Assembly: GCF_040096615.1 (NCBI RefSeq)
Contig: NZ_JBBMEJ010000010.1
Coordinates: 73,701 to 137,700, forward strand
Direction: 5' to 3'
DNA: 64,000 bases
From: Blautia_A aquisgranensis
GTDB taxonomy: Bacteria > Bacillota > Clostridia > Lachnospirales > Lachnospiraceae
The position numbers were made by a program, and so were the translations under genes. Below, one piece after another: positions 8,749-16,706 of the stretch. Below the pieces are notes generated by a model. The model was given only the letters and a program-made list of their open reading frames with translations. It did not search any database and was not told the DNA's origin. Each line of letters begins with the position of its first letter. The stretch's first letter is position 1.

Positions 8749-9105
8749 ATGGAACAGGATTTTATCGCAAGAACTGCTCTTGATGAACTGGTAGAAAGTG
8801 ACCAGGATCAGATCATAAAAGCTATGGTTCCATATCTGCCAGCTTCCGGACAGCAGTTCTTGTCAGTGTATGCAAAAACCCGTGAGCTTATGAACACCAT
8901 GGCACTTTTTCATGGACAAAAAAATCGTGCCGATATGCAGGCGGCCGGTGTTTCGGGAACAGATCCGCTTTCCATGCTTCAGGATATACGTAAATGTTGT
9001 GGCGGAGAAAGCCGCAGGCAAATCGATCACATTACAAGTCTTATCGCCACCATACAGATGATGAAGATCATGAACGAAGATCCTCCAGGAGGTGAAAATC
9101 CATGA
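8749..9105 (+). CDS. Hypothetical protein, 118 aa, first of an overlapping pair
   Basis: Predicted helical soluble protein (MEQDFIARTALDELVESDQD...) with a Met-rich C-terminal helix (TIQMMKIMNE). The ATG at 8749 follows AGGAAAAAGGAC. It overlaps the next gene by 4 nt (ATGA), so they are translationally coupled, and both end in similar hydrophobic Met-containing helices. I do not recognise a characterised family. Nearby small genes suggest a sporulation or stationary-phase role, but that is only inference. Confidence 0.7.
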   Translation: MEQDFIARTALDELVESDQDQIIKAMVPYLPASGQQFLSVYAKTRELMNTMALFHGQKNRADMQAAGVSGTDPLSMLQDIRKCCGGESRRQIDHITSLIATIQMMKIMNEDPPGGENP

Positions 9106-9377
9106 GTGATGACTGGAAAAACGATCCAAAACTGTCCCAAATGGATTCCCGGAAGCTTGCCATGCTTCAAAATCTTGCAGATCAGGGACTTGGAAAAAAT
9201 CCCTCTGAGCTTCTGCCATTTATTATGAGTGCAGCATCCCGGGGAAAAAATGCAGGATTAAATTTCAGTTCTGAGGAGATTTCCACGATCATCGATGTGA
9301 TCAAAGCCGGAAAAAGTCCGGCTGAAGCAGCAAGGCTTGACCGTATCGTAAATCTGATGAAAATGATACAGCGGTAA
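9102..9377 (+). CDS. Hypothetical protein, 91 aa, second of an overlapping pair
   Basis: Begins MSDDWKNDPKLSQMDSRKLA and ends with the helix RLDRIVNLMKMIQR. RBS CAGGAGGTGAAAATCC precedes the ATG, which overlaps the previous stop. The sequence is helical and soluble with repeated Leu/Met heptad-like spacing, so it may pair with the upstream product. No known domain recognised. A hairpin follows within 11 nt. Confidence 0.72.
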   Translation: MSDDWKNDPKLSQMDSRKLAMLQNLADQGLGKNPSELLPFIMSAASRGKNAGLNFSSEEISTIIDVIKAGKSPAEAARLDRIVNLMKMIQR

Positions 9378-9387
9378 TTTTTTCTTT

Positions 9388-9414
9388 CCCGGAACAGATT
9401 GTATTTGTTCCGGG
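9388..9414 (+). terminator. Probable terminator after the small gene pair
   Basis: CCCGGAACA / TGTTCCGGG stem with a 9-nt loop, 11 nt after the stop codon; the following T-run is weak (AATATTTTC). Confidence 0.6.
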
Positions 9415-9530
9415 AATATTTTCATCTCAAATTCTATAGAAATCACGTCAAAATTTATAAAATATACCCATTCTTTTTGTGCACTTTTTGACAATTTTTT
9501 ATCATTTTTTCTCTTTCTTATTATATCAGT

Positions 9531-9542
9531 ATATGATATACT
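9531..9542 (+). promoter_or_regulatory. Probable -10 of the folate operon promoter
   Basis: An extended -10 (TGATATACT) lies 18 nt before the riboswitch P1 stem, so RNA would begin near 9549. No good -35 is evident at the right distance. Confidence 0.42.
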
Positions 9543-9559
9543 TGTCCGTGAAATGAATG

Positions 9560-9665
9560 ATATGCAAAATAGGGCTTTATGCGTCAAGTGTTTGGCGAAT
9601 GGGGAGTTGTCGCCAGAACGAAAAGTACGTCTTACGGTATGAAGCTCGCACCCGTTGCAGCAATA
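9560..9665 (+). promoter_or_regulatory. Tetrahydrofolate (THF-I) riboswitch
   Basis: The conserved core is present: GCGTCAAGTG, ATGGGGAGTTG, ACGAA and GTTGCAGC in order. P1 pairs ATATGC (9560-9565) with GCAATAT; P2 pairs GCTTTAT (9574-9580) with ATGAAGC (9639-9645); P3 is TGGCGA/TCGCCA. The GGGG loop can pair with CACCC for the pseudoknot. Downstream, CAATAT can instead pair with ATATTG (9661-9685), competing with P1, followed by GGGCTTTTTT; a second long imperfect hairpin spans about 9721-9765. The mechanism of the expression platform is not clear. The 427-nt gene-free stretch before folE is filled by this leader. Confidence 0.88.
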
Positions 9666-9804
9666 TAAGAGAATATCTCATATTGTGTAGGGCTTTTTTC
9701 GACATACGTTCTATTACAATTGGAGATATCTTTTTTTATGCTCAAAAATAAAAAAGACAGTCTCCGAAAGCTGTGATTTATTTAACAAATGGAGGTTGTT
9801 ATTT

Positions 9805-10362
9805 ATGGTAGACAAAGCAAAGGTTGAAGAGGCAATCAAGCTTCTTCTCGAGGGAATCGGTGAAGATGTTGACAGAGAAGGTCTGCAGGGTACTCCTGAG
9901 CGCATCGCCCGTATGTGCGAGGAAATTTACGGCGGACTTGACAAAGAGGCGGATGAATATCTTCAGAAACAGTTCCATGTAGAAAACAATGAAATGGTTC
10001 TTGAAAAAGATATTACTTTTTATTCCATGTGTGAGCACCATCTGATGCCTTTTTACGGAAAAGCCCATGTCGCATATATTCCAAACGGAAAAGTTACCGG
10101 ACTGAGCAAACTGGCCCGCACCGTTGATCTTTATGCAAGAAGACCTCAGATTCAGGAGCGCCTTACCGTTCAGATTGCAGATGCACTGGAAAGAGTTCTT
10201 GATCCGAAGGGCATCATGATCATGCTGGAGGCTGAACATACCTGTATGACCATGCGTGGAATCAAAAAACCGGGAAGTAAGACGATCACCACGGTTACCC
10301 GTGGTGAATTCAAAGAAAACATGGAACTTCAGAAACAGTTCCTCGCCATGGTCAAAGACTGA
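9805..10362 (+). CDS. folE: GTP cyclohydrolase I
   Basis: First step of folate synthesis: GTP to 7,8-dihydroneopterin triphosphate. 185 aa, normal length. Zinc/active-site motifs are CEHHLMPFYGKAH and the later HTCMTMRG; the YIPNGKVTGLSKLAR stretch is also typical. The ATG at 9805 has GGAGG 9 nt upstream. It is the first gene behind the THF riboswitch and overlaps the HD gene by one base (TGATG). Confidence 0.97.
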   Translation: MVDKAKVEEAIKLLLEGIGEDVDREGLQGTPERIARMCEEIYGGLDKEADEYLQKQFHVENNEMVLEKDITFYSMCEHHLMPFYGKAHVAYIPNGKVTGLSKLARTVDLYARRPQIQERLTVQIADALERVLDPKGIMIMLEAEHTCMTMRGIKKPGSKTITTVTRGEFKENMELQKQFLAMVKD

Positions 10363-10838
10363 TGGACAGAGTGAATCAGATCTGGAACCATCCTTTATAC
10401 CAGCAAGAGCTTCAGAAGCTTCAGATTCTGGAAAAGGACAGAGAATTCTGCAGACATACACCGGAGCATTTTCTGGATGTTGCAAGGCTTGCTTATATCG
10501 AAGCTCTTGAACATGGATATTCTGTCACAAAAGAAATGATCTACTGTACTGCTCTTCTTCATGATATCGGCCGTGCCAGACAATATGAGGATGGTACTCC
10601 TCATGATGAAGCCGGTGCTGTTATTGCCCAGCAGATTCTTTCAGAGATCGGCTTTTCCTCTGAAGAAACAGAGGCTATTGTCTCAGCGATCCGTGGACAC
10701 CGCGCACAGACGGAACAGTCTCTTCTGGGAAAAATGATCTATACAGCAGACAAAAGATCCAGAAACTGTTTTTCCTGTAAGTCGGAGCCGGAATGCTACT
10801 GGGCTCCTGTGAAAAAAAATATGACGATCCAATATTAG
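10362..10838 (+). CDS. HD-domain phosphohydrolase in the folate operon
   Basis: 158 aa. The HD signature is present: H in RHTPEHFLDVARLA, then HDIGRA (the HD pair) and D in TADKRSRNCF. HD proteins are metal-dependent phosphohydrolases acting on nucleotides and similar phosphates. Its place between folE and folP, with one-base coupling to folE and 11 nt to folP, suggests a role in folate synthesis. No other candidate in this operon removes phosphate from dihydroneopterin triphosphate, so that step is a reasonable hypothesis. The C-terminus carries Cys residues (FSCKSEPECYW). Confidence 0.88.
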   Translation: MDRVNQIWNHPLYQQELQKLQILEKDREFCRHTPEHFLDVARLAYIEALEHGYSVTKEMIYCTALLHDIGRARQYEDGTPHDEAGAVIAQQILSEIGFSSEETEAIVSAIRGHRAQTEQSLLGKMIYTADKRSRNCFSCKSEPECYWAPVKKNMTIQY

Positions 10839-10849
10839 GAGGTTTTTCC

Positions 10850-11656
10850 ATGAAAATCGGAAATCGTGAATTTGATGTAAAAAATAAAACATATATCATG
10901 GGTATCTTGAATGTCACACCGGACTCTTTTTCAGACGGCGGCAAATGGAATGATATGGACCATGCCCTGAAACACACAGAGGCCATGATCGCAGAGGGTG
11001 CGGACATTCTGGATATCGGCGGCGAATCTACCCGTCCGGGACATACTCCGGTAAGTGCCCAGGAAGAGATCGAGCGTGTACTGCCAGTGATCGAGGCTGT
11101 AAAGAGCCGTTTTGATATCCCGATCTCTGTGGATACATACAAGGGCTGTGTTGCGGAGGAATCCCTGAAACATGGTGCTGATCTTATCAACGATATCTGG
11201 GGACTGAAATATGATCCTGAGATGGCTCCTGTTATTGCAAAATATCAGGCTCCGTGCTGTCTGATGCACAATAAAGACAATACAGATTACAATAACTTCA
11301 TTGTGGACATGCTTGCAGAAACGCAGGAATGTGTCAACATTGCCAAACGTGCAGGTATTGCTGACGATAAGATTATTCTTGATCCGGGTGTCGGCTTTGG
11401 AAAAACCTACGAGATGAATCTGAGGACTATGGATAATCTGGAGCTTTTCCAGAAGCTTGGCTATCCGGTACTTCTTGGTACCTCCAGAAAATCCATGATT
11501 GGTCTTGCTCTTGACCTTCCGGTTGACCAGCGTGTAGAGGGAACTCTTGCCACAACTGTGATCGGAATCATGAAAGGCTGTGCTTTTGTCCGTGTTCACG
11601 ACATCAAAGAAAACAAACGCGTGATCAAGATGACAGAAGCAATCCTTGGACGTTAG
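10850..11656 (+). CDS. folP: Dihydropteroate synthase
   Basis: Condenses p-aminobenzoate with hydroxymethyl-dihydropterin pyrophosphate. 268 aa, a TIM barrel. Signature motifs are ILNVTPDSFSDGG near residue 20, DIGGESTRPG near 55, and GTSRKSMIG near 220. The start at 10850 follows AGGAGGTTTTTCC and gives the usual short N-terminus; the frame is open further upstream but inside the HD gene. The target of sulfonamides in general. Confidence 0.97.
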   Translation: MKIGNREFDVKNKTYIMGILNVTPDSFSDGGKWNDMDHALKHTEAMIAEGADILDIGGESTRPGHTPVSAQEEIERVLPVIEAVKSRFDIPISVDTYKGCVAEESLKHGADLINDIWGLKYDPEMAPVIAKYQAPCCLMHNKDNTDYNNFIVDMLAETQECVNIAKRAGIADDKIILDPGVGFGKTYEMNLRTMDNLELFQKLGYPVLLGTSRKSMIGLALDLPVDQRVEGTLATTVIGIMKGCAFVRVHDIKENKRVIKMTEAILGR

Positions 11657-11667
11657 GAGGTCTTTGG

Positions 11668-12489
11668 ATGGATAAAATCGAAATCAGAGATCTGGAAATT
11701 TTTGCAAATCATGGTGTATTTCCTGAAGAAACCGCACTTGGACAGAAATTTGTAGTTTCTACTGTCATGTATACAGAAACGCGTCCGGCCGGTCTTAAGG
11801 ACGATCTTTCTCTGTCAATCAATTATGGAGAGGTCAGCCATATGATCACAGAGTTTCTTCAGAAAAACACTTACAAACTTCTTGAAACAGCTTCTGAGAA
11901 GCTGGCAGAAATGCTGCTTCTCTCTCTTCCGCTTCTGAAAAAAGTTACGGTCCGTATTGAGAAACCGTGGGCGCCTGTCGGTCTTCCGCTTAAAACCGTA
12001 GCTGTGGAGATCACCCGGGAATGGCACACTGCTTATATTGCTTTTGGGTCCAATATGGGAGATAAGAAAAAATATCTGGATGATGCGATCCAGGGACTTC
12101 GTGATATGAAAGAGATCGTTGTCGAGAAAGTTTCTGACTATCTTGTAACAGAACCTTATGGCGGTGTGGAACAGGATAAATTCCTGAATGGTGCATTACG
12201 TGTGCGTACACTTCTTTCACCGGAGGAGCTGCTTGACAGACTGCATGTGTTAGAACAGGCTGCTGACAGGAAACGGATTGTTCACTGGGGTCCCCGGACT
12301 CTGGATCTGGATATCCTGTTTTATGATGATCTGGTGATCGATACGGAGGAGCTTCATGTGCCTCATATCGATATGGAGAACCGTGATTTTGTGCTGAAGC
12401 CTATGGTGGAGATTGCTCCGTATTTGAGACATCCGGTGCTGAACCTGACGATGGAGCAGTTGTTAAAAAAACTTGAGGAAAAAAATTAG
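11668..12489 (+). CDS. folBK: Fused dihydroneopterin aldolase / HPPK
   Basis: A 273-aa bifunctional protein. Residues ~1-117 are the aldolase (DLEIFANHGVFPEE, then YGEVSHMI), forming 6-hydroxymethyl-dihydropterin. Residues ~118-273 are the pyrophosphokinase, beginning AYIAFGSNMGDKKKYL and carrying the R..HWGPRTLDLDIL motif with its two aspartates. The fusion supplies the pterin substrate for FolP next to it. RBS GGAGGTCTTTGG. Last gene of the operon; no folylpolyglutamate synthase is present. Confidence 0.96.
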   Translation: MDKIEIRDLEIFANHGVFPEETALGQKFVVSTVMYTETRPAGLKDDLSLSINYGEVSHMITEFLQKNTYKLLETASEKLAEMLLLSLPLLKKVTVRIEKPWAPVGLPLKTVAVEITREWHTAYIAFGSNMGDKKKYLDDAIQGLRDMKEIVVEKVSDYLVTEPYGGVEQDKFLNGALRVRTLLSPEELLDRLHVLEQAADRKRIVHWGPRTLDLDILFYDDLVIDTEELHVPHIDMENRDFVLKPMVEIAPYLRHPVLNLTMEQLLKKLEEKN

Positions 12490-12515
12490 TGTTTTTTTGA
12501 AAAAAAATAAAACCA

Positions 12516-12603
12516 TGGGGAAGGGAGGCATTCATAGTTGCGAAGGCCATTTCCCTTCCCCACACCCCTTCCCTCTGGCCACGCTTAAAACATTTGAGCG
12601 TGG
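12516..12603. repeat. Tandem hairpins in the folBK 3' region
   Basis: Two inverted repeats lie between folBK and the main terminator: TGGGGAAGGGA (12516-12526) with TCCCTTCCCCA (12552-12562), and CCACGCT (12579-12585) with AGCGTGG (12597-12603). The first encloses a 25-nt loop and a second CCCCTTCCCT run follows, so alternative pairings are possible. No coding content is evident. Confidence 0.6.
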
Positions 12604-12625
12604 TAATTTGTTGGTAAATAATATC

Positions 12626-12672
12626 AAAAGCCCGATACAGATGTCCTTGACTGCGATCTGTATCGGGCTTTT
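12626..12672. terminator. Strong bidirectional terminator, folBK / putP
   Basis: A perfect 16-bp stem, AAAAGCCCGATACAGA with TCTGTATCGGGCTTTT, with a 15-nt loop. T-runs on both sides fit termination of the folate operon (+) and of the convergent symporter gene (-). Confidence 0.9.
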
Positions 12673-12738
12673 GGTGTTTGACGGTAGATGTTGATAACGT
12701 CAGATAATCAATCTTTCTAGTAAATAAAATTTCTAATT

Positions 12739-14271
12739 TTATTTACTATTTACTAAATCGAATTCGTCGGTGATTTCTTTTGAGGGGGCCTTGGTTAAAA
12801 GGCTTACTATGATGTTTGCAGCGATGGCGATCAGGAAGGCTGGGAGGAGTTCGTAGATTCCCCAAGCTCCGCCTAGTTTGCTGATTCCGTATTTCCAGAT
12901 GAATACCATGGAACCGCCGCAGATCATTCCTGCCAGTGCGCCCTGCCAGTTGGACCGTCTCCAGAACAATGCCAGGAGTACTACGGGACCGAATACGGCG
13001 CCGAAGCCGGCCCAGGCGAAGGATACGATCGTGAAGACGGAGCTGTTCGGGTCACGGGCGATGAACATGGCTACTACTGCGATCAGAAGCAGGGTGATCT
13101 TGTCTGCCATCATGCTTTCTTTCTTTGTTTCCTTGTCTTTCAGGATGCTTCCGAGAAGATCGGAGGAAACGGCACTGGAAGCTGCAAGGAGCTGTGAATC
13201 TGCTGTTGACATGGTTGAAGCCAGGATTCCCGCAAGAATAAGACCTGCAAGGATTGCAGCAAGTACACCATGCTGACTTAAAAGATTTGCGATCTGTACG
13301 ATGATCGTTTCTGATGCAGAGCCTTCCAGAAGAGTAAACTCTCCGGCTGCTGTCATTCCGAGACCTACCACACCGATCAGTACTGCTACTGCCAGAGAGA
13401 TCACAACCCATGTAGTTGCTACTCTTCTGGAAAGTGTAAGCTTCTCCTCATTCTCGATTGCCATAAAGCGAAGCAGGATATGTGGCATACCGAAGTATCC
13501 AAGTCCCCAGGCAAGCATGGAAATGATGTTCAGAAGCGGATAAGCCTGTTCGGTTCCTGTTGTGGGATCATATGTAGTAAACATAGTCAGATAGCCAGGC
13601 AGGGATCTTGCATGGTCTGCAACTGTCTCAATACCACCTGCTGTGCTGATTCCAAATACAAACACGATCACAAGCGCGATAGACATAATAATACTCTGGA
13701 TAAAGTCTGTGGTAGAAGCCGCAAGGAAACCGCCTAACGTAGTATATCCAACGATAACCAGTGCACTGATGATCATGGCCGGCAGATATTTTACTCCGAA
13801 AAGGCTGGAGAACAACTTACCACATGCTGCAAAGCCCGATGCTGTATATGGAATAAAAAAGATCACAATGAAAATAGCTCCGATGGATTGCAGAATCTTC
13901 TTCTCATCACGATAACGGTTGCTGAAGAAAGATGGCAATGTAATGGAGTTGCCTGCTACATGTGTGTAACGACGGATTCTCTTTGCCACGATTCTCCAGT
14001 TTACATAGGTTCCAATTGCAAGGCCGATTGCTGTCCAGCCGGCATCTGCGATACCGGTAAGATATGCAAGTCCCGGCAATCCCATCAGAAGCCAGCTGCT
14101 CATATCAGAGGCCTCTGCACTCATAGCCGTTACCAGCGGTCCAAGCTTTCTTCCTCCAAGATAAAAATCAGAGCTGTCATTATTGTTCTTGGAACACAGA
14201 TAACCCACAAAGATCATTGCGCCCAGGTAAACGATGATAGCTGCCATTATACAAATATGTGCTGTTGTCAT
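12739..14271 (-). CDS. putP: Sodium/proline symporter (SSS family)
   Basis: Sodium-coupled solute uptake across the cytoplasmic membrane, probably proline. 510 aa with about 12-13 membrane segments. PutP-like features are DFYLGGRKLGPLVTAMSAEA and SDMSSWLLMGLPG near residues 40-75, and the conserved STADSQLLAASSAVSSDL in the C-terminal half. I chose the ATG at 14271 (GAAGGGAGAGAATT upstream). Monocistronic between terminators. Proline specificity is by family resemblance, not proven. Confidence 0.88.
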   Translation of the reverse strand: MTTAHICIMAAIIVYLGAMIFVGYLCSKNNNDSSDFYLGGRKLGPLVTAMSAEASDMSSWLLMGLPGLAYLTGIADAGWTAIGLAIGTYVNWRIVAKRIRRYTHVAGNSITLPSFFSNRYRDEKKILQSIGAIFIVIFFIPYTASGFAACGKLFSSLFGVKYLPAMIISALVIVGYTTLGGFLAASTTDFIQSIIMSIALVIVFVFGISTAGGIETVADHARSLPGYLTMFTTYDPTTGTEQAYPLLNIISMLAWGLGYFGMPHILLRFMAIENEEKLTLSRRVATTWVVISLAVAVLIGVVGLGMTAAGEFTLLEGSASETIIVQIANLLSQHGVLAAILAGLILAGILASTMSTADSQLLAASSAVSSDLLGSILKDKETKKESMMADKITLLLIAVVAMFIARDPNSSVFTIVSFAWAGFGAVFGPVVLLALFWRRSNWQGALAGMICGGSMVFIWKYGISKLGGAWGIYELLPAFLIAIAANIIVSLLTKAPSKEITDEFDLVNSK

Positions 14272-14427
14272 AATTCTCTCCCTTCCATGTTCCCGCTGGA
14301 AACAGAGAAACAATAAAATTCTCTATCTCACCACAGGTATACACATATTTATAAATTTTATTATATTAACTTTAGAAAGTAAAGAGGATTTTGCATTTTT
14401 TTGTATAAAAATACGTTATAAGTCAAG

Positions 14428-14463
14428 AAAAGAGCCGGATTTCTTAAGAATTCCAGCTCTTTT
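14428..14463 (-). terminator. Terminator at the end of the ABC transporter operon
   Basis: AAAAGAGC / GCTCTTTT stem with an inner GGA/TCC pair block and a TCTTAAGA top, 14 nt beyond the stop of the last operon gene. Confidence 0.78.
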
Positions 14464-14476
14464 ACTATCTTAATCT

Positions 14477-15724
14477 TTAATTTTCAGTGATTCGCTTTTC
14501 TACATCCTCTACTTTATAAGCCTCTGTCAGTACTTTCAGCTTATCCGGTGTAGTATCTGTCGTATAAGCCTTGATCACTTCCATAAGATCTGCACAGCTG
14601 TATGCGTTCTCATAGATATCCTGTGTGTAACCGTAAAGCTCATTGAACGTATCCTTGTCGGATGCACTCCAGAAGCCCTGGTACAGACGAACCGTATTGG
14701 AATCTGCATCATCTGTATTCGCCTCAGGATATCCGCTCATGGCATTATACAGGATCGCAAATGCAGGGCCGCCCATGGATGCATATTTTCCTGCGACATA
14801 ATCGATCTTTGGATTTTCAAAAGAATCTTCGGAATTTACAGCATCATGATTTTCCTGAGAAAAACAGTCAACAGTTCCAACCTTGATATTGGAGTTCTGT
14901 TCCTCTTCTTTTGAGGTGATCGTTTTCATGATCTCATCAACATTGAAGGTGCAGAGAACTGCATCATAATTACCGTCCACAAAAGCATGCTTCAGATTGT
15001 TGATTCCCTTAGGAGTTGTCATATAACCCGGGCAGATGGTAATACTGATATCATCTTTTCCGCTATCTACAACCGTTGTCTCTTCAGATGCTGCAAGCTT
15101 TTCTACATCTTCGGAATAACTTAATCCTTCTTTTTCTGCAAGTCCTTCCAGAACACCGATGCTTCTCTGAAGGTGCATGTAGTTTCCCACAGAAGCTCCG
15201 CCTGTAAGAACAATGTAGGAGCTGGTATCTGCATCTGCAAAATAATCTGCCATATTATATCCAGCTTCATAATCTGCCTTTGCATCCGGGCCTACACTGC
15301 CAAGAAAATAAAAGCTGTTTTTTACCTTCTCATAATCTTCATCGCTGATACTACCGGAACCCAGCACGTAATACATTTCTTCTTCATCACATGCTTCAAC
15401 GATCTTCTGGATATCCTGTCCGTAAAAAGAAATGATTCCCTTTACTCCCTGCAGCTTCATCGCACGGATAAAAGCGATCTCGTCATCCGCAGAACTGATG
15501 CTGCCTGAAAAATAGAACTTTACCGGAAATCCCTGCTGGATATAATCCCTGTAATAGTTCATAAACATATTCATTTCCGGGCTGTCCTGGTTATATACCA
15601 CAACTCCTATTGTATACTGGATATCCCCATCTTCTGCCCCGGCGGAAACTTTTTTTCCGCCCACAGCAAAAACAGCAAGCACTAAAAGCAAAAAGCCCAG
15701 AACTTTAAAAGTTTTCAATTTCAT
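14477..15724 (-). CDS. Exported periplasmic-binding-protein-like protein
   Basis: 415 aa with a signal peptide (LKTFKVLGFLLLVLAVFAVGG, cleavage probably near residue 28) and no lipobox cysteine. The body resembles the type I (ribose/LacI-like) binding fold: IGVVVYNQDSPEMNMFMNYY, then GVKGIISFYG, YIVLTGGASVGNYMHL and YDAVLCTFNVDEIM. It is the last gene of a Dpp/Nik-type ABC operon, whose own substrate-binding protein is of a different fold, so this is a second, unrelated sensor or scavenger. Ligand unknown. The absence of a lipid-anchor Cys in a Gram-positive context is odd. Confidence 0.75.
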   Translation of the reverse strand: MKLKTFKVLGFLLLVLAVFAVGGKKVSAGAEDGDIQYTIGVVVYNQDSPEMNMFMNYYRDYIQQGFPVKFYFSGSISSADDEIAFIRAMKLQGVKGIISFYGQDIQKIVEACDEEEMYYVLGSGSISDEDYEKVKNSFYFLGSVGPDAKADYEAGYNMADYFADADTSSYIVLTGGASVGNYMHLQRSIGVLEGLAEKEGLSYSEDVEKLAASEETTVVDSGKDDISITICPGYMTTPKGINNLKHAFVDGNYDAVLCTFNVDEIMKTITSKEEEQNSNIKVGTVDCFSQENHDAVNSEDSFENPKIDYVAGKYASMGGPAFAILYNAMSGYPEANTDDADSNTVRLYQGFWSASDKDTFNELYGYTQDIYENAYSCADLMEVIKAYTTDTTPDKLKVLTEAYKVEDVEKRITEN

Positions 15725-15740
15725 ACTGTATTGCCTTTCT

Positions 15741-16706
15741 TTATTTCTCTGTTACATAATGGCAGGCCACTTCATGTCCCAGCTCCACTTCTTTGAGTAC
15801 AGGACGTGTGGTTTTACATTTCTCCATACAATGCTCACAGCGGTTCTGGAACGGACATCCGTGCGGAACATCCAGAGGACTTGGTGCCTCACTTTCGATG
15901 CTCTCGATCTTTTTGTGCTGATCCATATGAATGGAAAACTGTGCACCGAGAAGTGCCTGTGTATAAGGATGCAGGGAATGCTCCGCAACATCCTCTCCCG
16001 GAATTACCTCTACGATATTTCCAAGATACATAACTGCGATCTGATGGGCAAAAGAACGGATCAATGCCAGGTCATGGCAGATAAACAGCATGCTGATATT
16101 TTTTTCCTTCTGGAGACGTACAAGAAGACGGATAACGGATTCCTGCACGGAAACATCAAGTGCGGATGTCGCCTCATCGCAGACCAGAATCTCCGGCTTC
16201 AGAGAAAGTGCTCTGGCGATGCTGATACGCTGTCTCTGTCCACCACTCATGTTATGCGGAAAACGATCTACAAAATCGCCCGGAAGCTCAACCATCTCAA
16301 GAAGCTCTCTGGCTTTCACCTCTTTCTCACTTCTTTTCAGTTTACCATAGTTGATAAGCGGCTCTGTGAGGATATCCACGATCTTCTTTTTCGGGTCAAA
16401 GGATGCCTGCGGATCCTGGAATACCATCTGCATGTTCTGGCGGTTCAGCCAGGTTTCTTTTTTGGAAAGATCTGCAAGATTTTTTCCATGGTAAAGGATC
16501 TCACCGCTGGTTGGCTTGTCCAGGGAAATGACCATGCGGACAAATGTTGATTTTCCACATCCACTTTCTCCTACGATTCCGAGGGTCTTTCCTTTATAAA
16601 CATTTAAGTTTACATCATTGCAGGCTGTTAAGGTTCTTCCGCCGGATGCAGGGAACTGCTTAACGATATGTTTCGCACTGAGTACGATATCGGATTCTTT
16701 AAACAT
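15741..16706 (-). CDS. ABC transporter ATP-binding protein, OppF/DppF type
   Basis: 321 aa. Walker A GESGCGKST, signature MSGGQRQRISIARAL, Walker B EILVCDEATSAL. The C-terminal oligopeptide-type extension (HPYTQALLGA) carries a Cys cluster (CPFQNRCEHCMEKC) as in oligo/dipeptide ATPases, which often binds an Fe-S cluster. The ATG at 16706 overlaps the upstream ATPase by 8 nt and has GGGAGGACAGCGCT in front. Powers the transporter with the other ATPase. Confidence 0.93.
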   Translation of the reverse strand: MFKESDIVLSAKHIVKQFPASGGRTLTACNDVNLNVYKGKTLGIVGESGCGKSTFVRMVISLDKPTSGEILYHGKNLADLSKKETWLNRQNMQMVFQDPQASFDPKKKIVDILTEPLINYGKLKRSEKEVKARELLEMVELPGDFVDRFPHNMSGGQRQRISIARALSLKPEILVCDEATSALDVSVQESVIRLLVRLQKEKNISMLFICHDLALIRSFAHQIAVMYLGNIVEVIPGEDVAEHSLHPYTQALLGAQFSIHMDQHKKIESIESEAPSPLDVPHGCPFQNRCEHCMEKCKTTRPVLKEVELGHEVACHYVTEK

